In this document: positions 47,087-56,014 of the stretch, in pieces
How the letters are laid out: each line of letters starts with the position of its first letter
Position numbering within the stretch: the first letter of the stretch is position 1
Source: Longibacter salinarum
GTDB taxonomy: Bacteria > Bacteroidota > Rhodothermia > Rhodothermales > Salinibacteraceae
Reading direction: 5' to 3'
DNA: 64,000 nt
NCBI RefSeq assembly: GCF_002554795.1
Contig: NZ_PDEQ01000010.1
Span: forward strand, 62,001-126,000
Made by a program: the position numbers and the translations under genes
Notes under the pieces: generated by a model
Database searches by the model: none
What the model saw: only the letters and a program-made list of their open reading frames with translations
What the model was told of the DNA's origin: nothing

Positions 47087-47410
47087 GGCATAGAGGAGCA
47101 GGCGGACAAAAAACACGCGAGCTACCGGAGATGCCGAAGAGACCGTTCCCGGGCAAAAGGAGGCCTCGCTTATTAACCGGTAGATGGAATCCAGAAGGTG
47201 AGGGGAAGCAATGTATGTGATCCGTTACACAAATGCAGATTTCGTGATGGCGCGCAGTTCATAGAAAGCCTGCACTTCCCAGAGCTTCACGACTTGGTTC
47301 GAGACGGGTGCACAGGGTTTGGGGGATGGGGGAGAGGGAGAATGGGGGAAAGGGAGAATGGGGGAAAGGGGGAGAGGGCGTGATACTTCATTTTGTCTCT
47401 GGCGAAGGTG
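47087..47410. other. Spacer with a dense G-tract next to CRISPR leader 1
   Basis: Bases 47,314-47,379 hold at least eight runs of three to five G (GGGTTTGGGGGATGGGGG, AATGGGGGAAAGGG repeated), able to form a G-quadruplex on the + strand. No gene is supported. Confidence 0.6.
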
Positions 47411-47579
47411 TGACACCAAATTGTCACAGCTAGACAATCTCGAAGAGAAAGGGGGAACCGGTCGGGTGACGAGATGGCAGTAGCAACGGCTTCGTTAATT
47501 TCGCGCCTCGCTCGCCAGAAACAGCGATGTGCAAAGACGCGGTTGCATTTTGAGGTCGATACTGACATTTTGCGGTAGG
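47411..47579 (+). promoter_or_regulatory. CRISPR array 1 leader
   Basis: This 169-bp region precedes the first repeat. It has three blocks conserved in the leader of array 2 at the same distances: TGACACCAAATTGTCA at -169, CGGTCGGGTGACGAGATGGC near -120, and TGACATTTTGCGGTAGG next to the repeat. The orientation agrees with the E. coli-like strand of the repeat. Confidence 0.75.
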
Positions 47580-49620
47580 GATGACCCCACGCGAGTGGGG
47601 ATAGACCCTTCTGGGTCTTGGCCCGCAAGCACGTAAAACGGATGACCCCACGCGAGTGGGGATAGACCGCAGATCCTGCGCTCGCATATGCGCCTCACCG
47701 TGATGACCCCACGCGAGTGGGGATAGACCCTTGTAGGGAGCAGCCATGTTATTGCGTGTTAGGATGACCCCACGCGAGTGGGGATAGACCGCGACTGGAA
47801 GAGCTTGGCATTAGCAATACGTCGATGACCCCACGCGAGTGGGGATAGACCTCATATCAGTCAGTCGGTCATTGGAGTGCGTGCGATGACCCCACGCGAG
47901 TGGGGATAGACCCGCGAGAGTGGCCGGTTCTAGATGCCCTCCTGTGATGACCCCACGCGAGTGGGGATAGACCCTCTGCGATGGACTCATCCGTGATGCT
48001 TCGGCCGATGACCCCACGCGAGTGGGGATAGACCCCATTGCCAGCTGTAGCGAGGGTGCGGGCGCCTGATGACCCCACGCGAGTGGGGATAGACCCAGCC
48101 ACCAGGCCAAACAGGCAGCCGAGAAGCTGATGACCCCACGCGAGTGGGGATAGACCCTCTTGATTGATTGACTGGAAAATGCCCAGCCGGATGACCCCAC
48201 GCGAGTGGGGATAGACCCCAGACGGTGCATAGCGCGTGCTTATTTACAGCGATGACCCCACGCGAGTGGGGATAGACCCTCATTGTGATCCGTGGTTGTT
48301 AGGATGCGCGTGATGACCCCACGCGAGTGGGGATAGACCCCGGATGCTCGGTGCTGAGGCAGCTACGGCGTTGATGACCCCACGCGAGTGGGGATAGACC
48401 TGATGCTGCAGCCACGCGCGCGAGTCTGGACTTGATGACCCCACGCGAGTGGGGATAGACCTCTCGGGTTCGGGGAGAAGGCCAGCGCGAATCAGATGAC
48501 CCCACGCGAGTGGGGATAGACCCACGTCGGTCGGCTGCCATCCATCTTCCTCCGCGATGACCCCACGCGAGTGGGGATAGACCCCCGCTCGTCATGGCCG
48601 TCATTGGCGGCGTGATGATGACCCCACGCGAGTGGGGATAGACCGCCTTTCAGATGCTGGAAGCGCAAGGGCTCACGGATGACCCCACGCGAGTGGGGAT
48701 AGACCCCTGGGCACGCAGGATCTGCGCGCGCTCAAGGTGATGACCCCACGCGAGTGGGGATAGACCCCAGACGTCGCCTCGCCTCTGGGGCCTTCCGGTG
48801 ATGACCCCACGCGAGTGGGGATAGACCGATCCCCGCGTCCCAGGTCGGCTTTAGCCTGTCGATGACCCCACGCGAGTGGGGATAGACCCCTGGCGGACAT
48901 ACTCCCCAGAGTCCCGCCCGAGATGACCCCACGCGAGTGGGGATAGACCCCGAGGAGTTCGGGGATGAGGTGCAGCTAGAGTGATGACCCCACGCGAGTG
49001 GGGATAGACCCCATATCCCCGCCGAAGTTTCGCTCGGCAACGAGATGACCCCACGCGAGTGGGGATAGACCCGCCGATGGCGAGAAGGTGGGCGACTCCA
49101 TTCGGATGACCCCACGCGAGTGGGGATAGACCCGTGAGGGACATGCTCCGCGCGGACCCGAAGGCGATGACCCCACGCGAGTGGGGATAGACCCTTGGTG
49201 CACCCAACGGCACGAAGAACCAATCCGATGACCCCACGCGAGTGGGGATAGACCCGGACTCGGCAAGTCGGGGCTTCTGACGATCCTGATGACCCCACGC
49301 GAGTGGGGATAGACCCGTCTGTGCGCCCGTCTGCATCGGTGGCGTACGGATGACCCCACGCGAGTGGGGATAGACCCGATAATAGCACACCTGAGACGAT
49401 GAGCCAAAAGATGACCCCACGCGAGTGGGGATAGACCTGATATCGTGCATCCTTCTTCTGCTTCTCGCTTGATGACCCCACGCGAGTGGGGATAGACCTC
49501 GTCGCAGTGCCTGCACTGTACGCACCATCAAGATGACCCCACGCGAGTGGGGATAGACCTGGCGCGTGAGAGACGGGGTGCGCGCTCGATGCGATGACCC
49601 CACGCGAGTGGGGATAGACC
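47580..49620 (+). CRISPR. CRISPR array 1, type I-E, 34 repeats and 33 spacers
   Basis: The 28-bp repeat begins GATGACCCCAC, has the hairpin CCCCAC-GCGA-GTGGGG, and ends GGGGATAGACC. The period is exactly 61 bp throughout, so spacers are 33 bp (or 32 bp if the mostly conserved C after the repeat is counted as repeat). No repeat between first and last differs from the consensus as far as I checked, which indicates a well-kept array. The 3' part GGGGATAGACC parallels E. coli GGGGATAAACC, so transcription is on the + strand with the leader on the left. Confidence 0.98.
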
Positions 49621-49823
49621 CAATTTGAGGTATGGGGAATGGGGGAAAGGGGGATGAGGAGGAGCCGAGGTCTTGGTCAATGTTTGTGTCGGATGAGGGG
49701 GGACGTTGTCCCGTCTTTAGCGTGACTGAGGGCGCCATTTTGCTCGAGTCTTTTCTCGGGTCGGCATAGTCCGTTTTCTTTCTATGAACCACTTCGCATT
49801 TCGCCCTTTGCAGTTCGACTTCG
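49621..49823. repeat. Array 1 trailer, first copy of a tandem duplication
   Basis: The 203 bp after the last repeat are repeated, with some changes, at 49,852-50,054 (TTTGAGGTATGGGGAATGGG, GGTCAATGTTTGTGTCGGATG, CTATGAACCACTTCGC). The two copies are separated by a degenerate CRISPR repeat. Confidence 0.85.
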
Positions 49824-49851
49824 CGCAGACCCCACGCGAGTGGGGATAGAC
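49824..49851 (+). CRISPR. Detached degenerate CRISPR repeat in the trailer
   Basis: Twenty-six of 28 bases match the array 1 repeat; it begins GCAGACCCC instead of GATGACCCC. The hairpin and the GATAGACC end are intact. It lies 231 bp after the last true repeat, too far to be a normal array unit. Confidence 0.9.
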
Positions 49852-50302
49852 CCGATTTGAGGTATGGGGAATGGGGGAAAGGGGGATGAGGAGGAGCTGA
49901 GGTCCTGGTCAATGTTTGTGTCGGATGAGGTGAGATGTTGTCCCGTTTTTGTCGTGATCGGGGCGTCCTTCTGCTGGAAACCTTTTCGGGTCGGCGTGCA
50001 CCGCTTCATTCCTATGAACCACTTCGCGTTTCGCATTTAGCATTTCGCCCTTGGCTCACTTCGCCCTCGATTCACGCGAATCCCCAATCCTCAATCCACA
50101 TCCATAAACCATCCCGGTTGCGTGCCGAGCCGCTACGATCTGGCTTAATCATCTCCCACCGCAGAGTGGATCGATTGATCGACGCACGATCCAACGTCAA
50201 CGTTCAACCGCGAAACGTTTACATGCACTAAACCAATGGTTCAAACACTGACTGCACTGTAGTGTATGTGCTGGGTGTTTATATTAAGTAGCTTATATTT
50301 GC
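49852..50302. repeat. Array 1 trailer, second copy, and spacer
   Basis: This is the second copy of the trailer duplication (to about 50,054), followed by TTCGCATTTAGCATTTCGCCC and AATCCCCAATCCTCAATCC words (50,020-50,110) and AT-rich sequence. TATATTTG at 50,294-50,301 fits the Bacteroidota -7 box TAnnTTTG but nearly touches the next ATG. Confidence 0.6.
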
Positions 50303-51070
50303 ATGGGAAAAAGAGACGCATATCCGTCAATTGTGGCATGGGGTCTGTCAAAGCATTTTGGTAAAACCGACGTGCTAGACAACTGCGACCTGGAAATCAG
50401 AGGAGGAATGTGTTTGTGCGTGCTCGGACGGAATGGTGCGGGGAAGAGCACGCTCATCCACCTACTTGCAGACTTGATCGCCCCGGATTCTGGCGGCGTG
50501 CGGATCGATGAGCTGAGTTACGCAGACCATTCGGTCGAGATTAAGTCGCGGCTTGGCGTGTTTCCGGAGCAGAACCCGGCGATTCCCGAGCTGACCGGCG
50601 ACGAGTATCTTGAATTCGTCGGCCGCCTCCACGGGTTACCCGAAGCAGATCGGGTCGAACGGTCGGCAAGCCTGATCAAGTTCTTTTTCGATGGCGCGTA
50701 TCCCACGGACACTCGTATCAAGAACTACTCAGCGGGGATGCGTCAGAAGATCGGCTTGATTGGAGCCTTGCTCCATAAGCCGTCCCATCTGATTCTCGAC
50801 GAGCCTTTTGCGTCTCTCGATCCGCCCTCGGCCATGCAGCTCGTCAACCTCTTGAATGACTATCGGTCTTCGCAGCGGACGATGCTGATTTCCTCCCACG
50901 ATCTTGCCTACGCAGAGCAAGTGGCGACACACGTGACGCTTCTGGAAGGCGGCCACCTCTCCGAGCCTCAGCCTATCGAGAGTCTAGCAGAGGGGACGGC
51001 GGGACAGCGTCTGCTCGAGTTCTTTGGCGATAACCACGAGTCCGTTCCGGAATGGCTAACCCAAGCTTGA
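50303..51070 (+). CDS. ABC transporter ATP-binding protein
   Basis: This 255-aa ATPase has Walker A GRNGAGKST (42-50), Q-loop FPEQNP, signature YSAGMRQKIGL, Walker B LILDEPFASLDP and switch His in ISSHDLAYAEQ. It pairs with the following membrane protein, whose start overlaps its end by 19 bases. The cargo is unknown. If the TATATTTG at 50,294 is the promoter, the in-frame GTG at 50,333 (giving a start at VAWGLSKHFG) would be a better start than this ATG. It sits between array 1 and the cas genes but has no known CRISPR role. Confidence 0.85.
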   Translation: MGKRDAYPSIVAWGLSKHFGKTDVLDNCDLEIRGGMCLCVLGRNGAGKSTLIHLLADLIAPDSGGVRIDELSYADHSVEIKSRLGVFPEQNPAIPELTGDEYLEFVGRLHGLPEADRVERSASLIKFFFDGAYPTDTRIKNYSAGMRQKIGLIGALLHKPSHLILDEPFASLDPPSAMQLVNLLNDYRSSQRTMLISSHDLAYAEQVATHVTLLEGGHLSEPQPIESLAEGTAGQRLLEFFGDNHESVPEWLTQA

Positions 51071-52416
51071 CATCGTTGGGGCTTTTTATCGCTCGCAAGC
51101 AGCTCGCCGCCTACGGGAACCACCGGCTCCGAATCCTCACCCACGCGTTTCTTGCCCTGACGGCCGTGGGCTATGCGGTCCTTTTTGCTCTGCTGATTGA
51201 CCGTCCACACATCTTGGGCGCTAGCAGTCAGACCATGATTGCGCTACTGAATGTCGGTGGAGCGGTCTTCGTGCTCATTTCCGGATGGTTTCCCAGCGTC
51301 AAGCGACGCCAGCACATCATCCATCCGGTGCATCCGATCGGGAAGTGGCGTGCCGCGTCTCTGGAAACAGGATTAGCCCTGCTCGGCTTCGGTGCCTTTT
51401 GTGCGGCAGCCGCCCTGGTGACTATCAGCGTTGTCAGCGCGACGTACGGTCTGCCGGCGGCCATCGTGACCGTTCTGTGCTGGTGGGGCGCATTCACGGC
51501 GGATCGTACCTTGCGACTCCTGGTGCAGCGGTCGGCAAAAGACGACAGAGGTGCAGCAATTGCTTTCCTGTTTTCCGTTGTGGGATGGGGTCTCGCGCTC
51601 GCTCTCCTTTCTTGGAAGGGGATGTCAGTAGCAGTTATCAGCATCCTCACTCTTGCCGTACCGGCGGAGACCGCGGCGGCCCTGCGACTCGAGGGACTTC
51701 TTCGAACGGCAACGGCACGCGGAGGCAGGGACACGACCCAATCCACCCGGATCGGTGCGCACATCGCGACTGTCTACCGCACCCGACCGGTACGCATTTC
51801 TCTCGGCGTCGCGTTCGGGACAAAAATAATGATGCTGATACTTGATATCGTGTCGCGGACGAAAGGTACGCCCCTCCTGGGGGGCGAGTGGTTAACGAAC
51901 GCTTGGTTGGGTACACCATTTATCTATTTTACGTTCGTGTTTGCTAATACCTATGGGCACGTTCGACAACTCTGGCTCACAGAGTGTATCCATGCAACAG
52001 CGCGCCCGAACCCACTGTGGCGGTACATCCAGATCGTCGCGCCGGTGATCATCGTCGATATTTTCGTAAGTGCAGCTTACTTCCGGGCGACGCAAAGCCT
52101 CCATCTTGAAACAGCAATTTTGTATACGACGACGCTGATCCTACTCGTCGCGACAGGGTTTATCGCCTCGATTTATCTGCCTCGGTTCGTGGAGAAAGTG
52201 ATCTCATTTACAAATCCTCAGAACTCCGTTTCGATGCTTGTCACGCTACCCGTGGCAGCAACTGTGGGTGTCAATGCTCTTCTCGTCGCATCCGGACACT
52301 ATGTTTTAGCCGCTGGGCTCGTGACGTTGTTGATGGGGGGCACCTGGGCAGTCGGTCGGGTGCAGTCGAGATTTTTGGCACACCGGATGTACGCCCGGCT
52401 CTTCACCGAAGACTGA
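51052..52416 (+). CDS. Polytopic membrane protein, ABC transporter permease partner
   Basis: This 454-aa protein has about ten to twelve transmembrane helices (TVLCWWGAFTADRTLRLLV, AIAFLFSVVGWGLALALL, IIVDIFVSAAYF, AILYTTTLILLVATGFIASIYL and others) and no catalytic motif. The coupled start inside the ATPase gene identifies it as the likely transmembrane half of that transporter. The family could not be named. Many bacterial export systems of this two-gene kind move lipids or drugs, but nothing here specifies the cargo. Confidence 0.78.
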   Translation: MANPSLTSLGLFIARKQLAAYGNHRLRILTHAFLALTAVGYAVLFALLIDRPHILGASSQTMIALLNVGGAVFVLISGWFPSVKRRQHIIHPVHPIGKWRAASLETGLALLGFGAFCAAAALVTISVVSATYGLPAAIVTVLCWWGAFTADRTLRLLVQRSAKDDRGAAIAFLFSVVGWGLALALLSWKGMSVAVISILTLAVPAETAAALRLEGLLRTATARGGRDTTQSTRIGAHIATVYRTRPVRISLGVAFGTKIMMLILDIVSRTKGTPLLGGEWLTNAWLGTPFIYFTFVFANTYGHVRQLWLTECIHATARPNPLWRYIQIVAPVIIVDIFVSAAYFRATQSLHLETAILYTTTLILLVATGFIASIYLPRFVEKVISFTNPQNSVSMLVTLPVAATVGVNALLVASGHYVLAAGLVTLLMGGTWAVGRVQSRFLAHRMYARLFTED

Positions 52417-52497
52417 GGTGCGGAGCGAGGAGAGGGGATTAGGGACAAAGGCGAATCCCCAATTCGAAGTTCGAAATTCGCAATTCCAATTGAGTCA

Positions 52498-53067
52498 ATG
52501 CGAGGAACCGAACGATCATTGTGCCGACCGTCCACGCCGCTGGTCGTGGCTCCCCTCCGGTTTCTCGACATCGAAACCTCGGGGCTGCGCGCCGACCGCG
52601 GGGCACGGATTACGGAGATTGCGTTGCTGTCCGATCGTGACGTGAAGCTCGACTGGTGCTACGACGAATGTGGCGAGATCGGATCGGAGGCTCACGATGT
52701 AGCGGTGCACTCACAACTCGCTCATCTCGTTCGGGGCATGTCGGAAACCGTTATCGTCGCGCACAACGCTCCGTTCGACCTTAAATTTATCGCGTACGAG
52801 GCGCGGAGACTTGGCGTACGGGGTCTGGACGTTCGGGTGATCGACACGCTCGCACTGTCGCGACGGCTTCACCCGGACCTCCGGAACCATCGGCTGGAGA
52901 CGCTGGCGGAGGCGTTCGGGCTTTCCGCTCCCGGTCCATTCCATACCGCGATGACGGATGCTAATGTCACGCGCTCCCTCTTTCAGCATTTACAGACGGA
53001 CGGAGCGCTCGACACGCTCGGTGACGCAGGCATTCGGCGCCTCCGGTGGTCGGAGCCGATGGAATAG
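52498..53067 (+). CDS. DnaQ-like DEDDh 3'-5' exonuclease
   Basis: This 189-aa nuclease has a complete DEDDh active site: Asp24 and Glu26 in FLDIETSG, Asp94 in VAHNAPFDLKF, and His149 with Asp154 in FHTAMTDAN. Related proteins are the proofreading subunit epsilon, RNase T and the exonuclease domains fused to Cas2 in some type I-E systems, where they trim prespacers. It lies 196 bases before cas3 on the same strand, and the cas2 here has no fused DnaQ domain. A link to adaptation is possible but unproven. Confidence 0.87.
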   Translation: MRGTERSLCRPSTPLVVAPLRFLDIETSGLRADRGARITEIALLSDRDVKLDWCYDECGEIGSEAHDVAVHSQLAHLVRGMSETVIVAHNAPFDLKFIAYEARRLGVRGLDVRVIDTLALSRRLHPDLRNHRLETLAEAFGLSAPGPFHTAMTDANVTRSLFQHLQTDGALDTLGDAGIRRLRWSEPME

Positions 53068-53111
53068 GCGGGTGGTCCTCGGCGGCGTGGACGCGGGAGG
53101 GACGTGTCGGG

Positions 53112-53139
53112 TTGGCCCGCTACGTCTCGTATATATATT
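53112..53139 (+). promoter_or_regulatory. Candidate promoter of the cas operon
   Basis: TTGGCC (53,112-53,117), 16 bases, then TATATT (53,134-53,139) form a sigma-70-like pair in the only strongly AT-rich patch before cas3. A start site near 53,146 would give a 118-base untranslated leader containing the palindromic CTTGTTTTTGATCAAG. Confidence 0.35.
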
Positions 53140-53263
53140 ACAGGCGAGCAATTAAACGAAACAAATAGTTGGTGGTATAGACCGCTGCCACATACCTTGT
53201 TTTTGATCAAGCACTCGTGGGGGCGCTGCGCACGGCTCCTTCCTTCGTACGAGAAACCAGTAG

Positions 53264-56014
53264 ATGATGGAGGGACGTCCTGATACGACGCAGTTCTGGG
53301 CGAAGCTGGAATACGGAGACGATGGTAGACGTGCGTCTGATATCACGGCGTGGCACCCGCTTCTCGCGCACTCGGCCGACGTGGCGGCTGCTCTCGAGGT
53401 GCTCCTGCGTGATACGATTGTCGGGCGAAGGCTTGCTGGCCTCGGTGGGCTCGTTGAACTTGGACCGATCCGTATCGCTCGTCTCTGCGCCCTCGCCACG
53501 ATTCACGACGCGGGCAAAGCGAACCATGGTTTTCAGGACCGGGCGTTCAAGGGAGGGGCAAGGCGAAAGGGACATCAGAAGCCGATCATTCAAGTCGGAG
53601 ACGATGGTGGTCTTTCGGATCGGATCTGGGTACCGCTGGAGATTGGAAGCATGATGCGGTGGTTCCGCGAGAGGATTGACTTGAAGTCATTTCTCCATAC
53701 CACGTGGTCTCATCACGGGAGGCCTGTGAAGGCAAAGGGAGGCATCTCATATGCGATCTGGGATGACAACAACCGTCGATCGCCGGCTGAGGAGATCGCG
53801 CGCTTGGGTAAAGCTGCTCTGCACTGGTTCCCGGATGCCTTCCAAAGCGGAGATCTGCTCCCCGGCGCGACTGGTCCGTTTGAGCATGCGTTCAATGGGG
53901 CGCTCACGCTGGCCGACTGGATCGGCTCGAGCTTTCCGTTCTGGAATCCGGACGAAGACGGCGATCCCAACGACCTGGACGCGCTCATCACGCGGGCTCG
54001 GCGTCTGGCCGAAGATCGATTGCAGAAGCGAGCCCTCATCGCGGCGCCGTTTCAGTCCGCCATCGCCGACCGTGTGCCATTCGGCGGGGTGCTGGACGAT
54101 CCGGGATGGACGCCTCGCCCCGTTCAGTCGGTGACTGCTGATCGACCGATATTCGAGGAGGGAGCGCTGACGATCCTGGAGTCGGATACCGGCTCGGGAA
54201 AAACGGAGGCGGCGCTGGAGCGATTCTTTCACTTGTACGAGAAGGGGGCCGTTGACGGGCTGTACTTTGCGCTGCCGACGCGAACGGCCGCACGGCAGAT
54301 CTACAACCGCGTGGAGCGAGTCGTAAAGCGCGTATTCGAGGTCCACGACGCCGATCCGCCGCCCGTGATTCAAGCTGTGCCGGGATACATCGAAGCCGAC
54401 GGCGTGAAGGGCGTGCCGATCGACCGGTTCGATGTGCAATGGCACGACGATATGGAGGAAGACGTCGCCCGCGAGCGACGGTGGGCCGCCGAGCAGCCCA
54501 AGCAGTATCTCGCTGGATCGGTCGTGATCGGAACGGTGGACCAGGCACTACTGTCGGCGCTACAGACGCGCTACGCCCATGCTCGCGGCACGGCACTTCT
54601 CCGGCATTTCCTTGTGGTGGATGAGGTGCATGCGTCGGACATGTACATGACGCAGATCCTAAATGCCGTCCTGGACCATCACCTCTCCGCCGGGGGACAC
54701 GCCCTCTTGATGTCCGCCACCCTTGGTACGGCAGCGCGCATAGCGTTTTCAGAACAGAAGACCGGCCGTCAGCACGTACCGGATGTAGAGGAGGCCATGA
54801 GGGCCGGCTACCCGCTCGTAACGCACGTCTCAGCCGAGCGACATACGCCGGATCCGCAGGCGACTGATCCGTCTGGATACCGGAAGGCAGTCGAAATGCA
54901 GGTTGCTCCCGTTGCCGGGGATCCGGACGCCATTGCCCAACGCGCGATCGAAGCGGCCCGCGATGGAGCTCGAGTCCTCATCATTCGGAACCGGGTGGAA
55001 GACTGCATTGATGTGCAGAAGGCGGTCGAGGCGCACCTTGCACCCGATGAGCGGGATCTTCTTCTACAGGTTCACGGCACGCCCGCACCGCATCATTCTC
55101 GTTTCGCGAAGGCAGATCGGTCGGCGCTGGATGATGCGATCGAGACGGCCTTCGGAAAGGACGAACCGATTCGAGGCGTCATCGCGGTGGCAACACAGAC
55201 CGTCCAGATGTCTCTCGACCTGTCGGCATCGCTGATGATTACGGATCTATGCCCCGTAGATGTGCTTTTGCAGCGGATCGGGCGGCTCCACCGGCATGGT
55301 CGCGATGAGCATCCTGCTGGCTACGATGTGCCGCGATGCGTCGTGCTGACGCCGGAATCACGTGAGATGGCGGAATGGATATGGGAGGGACGCGGGGACC
55401 TGCAGGATATGGCGATCAAGGGGCCGCACGGCCTCGGCACGGTCTATCAGGATCTGCGCGTGATCGAAGCGACGTGGCGATTGGTCGAGCCGGGAGATGG
55501 AGACGAGATGGTGACCTGGACGATTCCCGACGATAACCGAAAGCTCGTTGAGCGCGGCACAAACCCGCACGTCCTCGACCGGATCATGGACGAGAACATG
55601 GGGCGGGAAGACGCTACCGCGTGGCAGAAGCACGCCGATTATCTCTTCGGTCAAAACAGCGCCGCAAAGCTCAGCGCAAAGAACGTTTGCCTCCCGTACG
55701 ACCGGCCCTTCATGAACGTCACTTTCCCGGACGACGATATCAATGCCGCAAAGACGCGCCTGGGTCTCGACGACGTCACAGTGGAGCTTCCCGAAGCGGT
55801 TCCGAGTCCGTTTCAGCCGGACGGACCCGCCGTCGTCCGCCGATTCTCGATCCCGAGATACTGGCTGCGCGACCGCGATGATGATACGCCGCTACCGGAT
55901 GACTTTGATGTCACAGTCGAACAGGACTGCGATCGGACCGGTGGTAATATTATCTTAACATTATTGGGTAAATCGTTTCTATACAGTCGGTTAGGGTTTA
56001 GGAAGCGCGGTTAG
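53264..56014 (+). CDS. cas3: Cas3 nuclease-helicase, type I-E
   Basis: This 916-aa effector nuclease is recruited by Cascade to unwind and degrade target DNA. The N-terminal HD nuclease has His36 (HPLLAHSADV), His81-Asp82 (IHDAGK), His150-His151 (WSHHG) and Asp218 (LADWIG). The superfamily 2 helicase follows with Walker A DTGSGKT (308-314), DEVH (453-456), MSATLG, TQTVQMSLDLSA and motif VI QRIGRLHRHGR. A C-terminal domain completes it. All key residues are present, so it should be active. The ATG pair at 53,264/53,267 starts the gene. It is the first gene of the cas block. Confidence 0.96.
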   Translation: MMEGRPDTTQFWAKLEYGDDGRRASDITAWHPLLAHSADVAAALEVLLRDTIVGRRLAGLGGLVELGPIRIARLCALATIHDAGKANHGFQDRAFKGGARRKGHQKPIIQVGDDGGLSDRIWVPLEIGSMMRWFRERIDLKSFLHTTWSHHGRPVKAKGGISYAIWDDNNRRSPAEEIARLGKAALHWFPDAFQSGDLLPGATGPFEHAFNGALTLADWIGSSFPFWNPDEDGDPNDLDALITRARRLAEDRLQKRALIAAPFQSAIADRVPFGGVLDDPGWTPRPVQSVTADRPIFEEGALTILESDTGSGKTEAALERFFHLYEKGAVDGLYFALPTRTAARQIYNRVERVVKRVFEVHDADPPPVIQAVPGYIEADGVKGVPIDRFDVQWHDDMEEDVARERRWAAEQPKQYLAGSVVIGTVDQALLSALQTRYAHARGTALLRHFLVVDEVHASDMYMTQILNAVLDHHLSAGGHALLMSATLGTAARIAFSEQKTGRQHVPDVEEAMRAGYPLVTHVSAERHTPDPQATDPSGYRKAVEMQVAPVAGDPDAIAQRAIEAARDGARVLIIRNRVEDCIDVQKAVEAHLAPDERDLLLQVHGTPAPHHSRFAKADRSALDDAIETAFGKDEPIRGVIAVATQTVQMSLDLSASLMITDLCPVDVLLQRIGRLHRHGRDEHPAGYDVPRCVVLTPESREMAEWIWEGRGDLQDMAIKGPHGLGTVYQDLRVIEATWRLVEPGDGDEMVTWTIPDDNRKLVERGTNPHVLDRIMDENMGREDATAWQKHADYLFGQNSAAKLSAKNVCLPYDRPFMNVTFPDDDINAAKTRLGLDDVTVELPEAVPSPFQPDGPAVVRRFSIPRYWLRDRDDDTPLPDDFDVTVEQDCDRTGGNIILTLLGKSFLYSRLGFRKRG

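Noticed and set aside
47811-49912. Long minus-strand open frames across array 1 (translations full of GLSPLAWGH, SIPTRVGSS, VYPHSRGVI), and similar ones in array 2 from 63,438
   Set aside because: They are translations of the CRISPR repeats in three frames, a known false-gene pattern; the 61-bp period shifts frames regularly.
53172-53189. TATAGACCG upstream of cas3, resembling the crRNA 5' handle ATAGACC
   Set aside because: Only seven to eight bases match and no hairpin precedes it; such a 7-mer is expected several times by chance in 64 kb.
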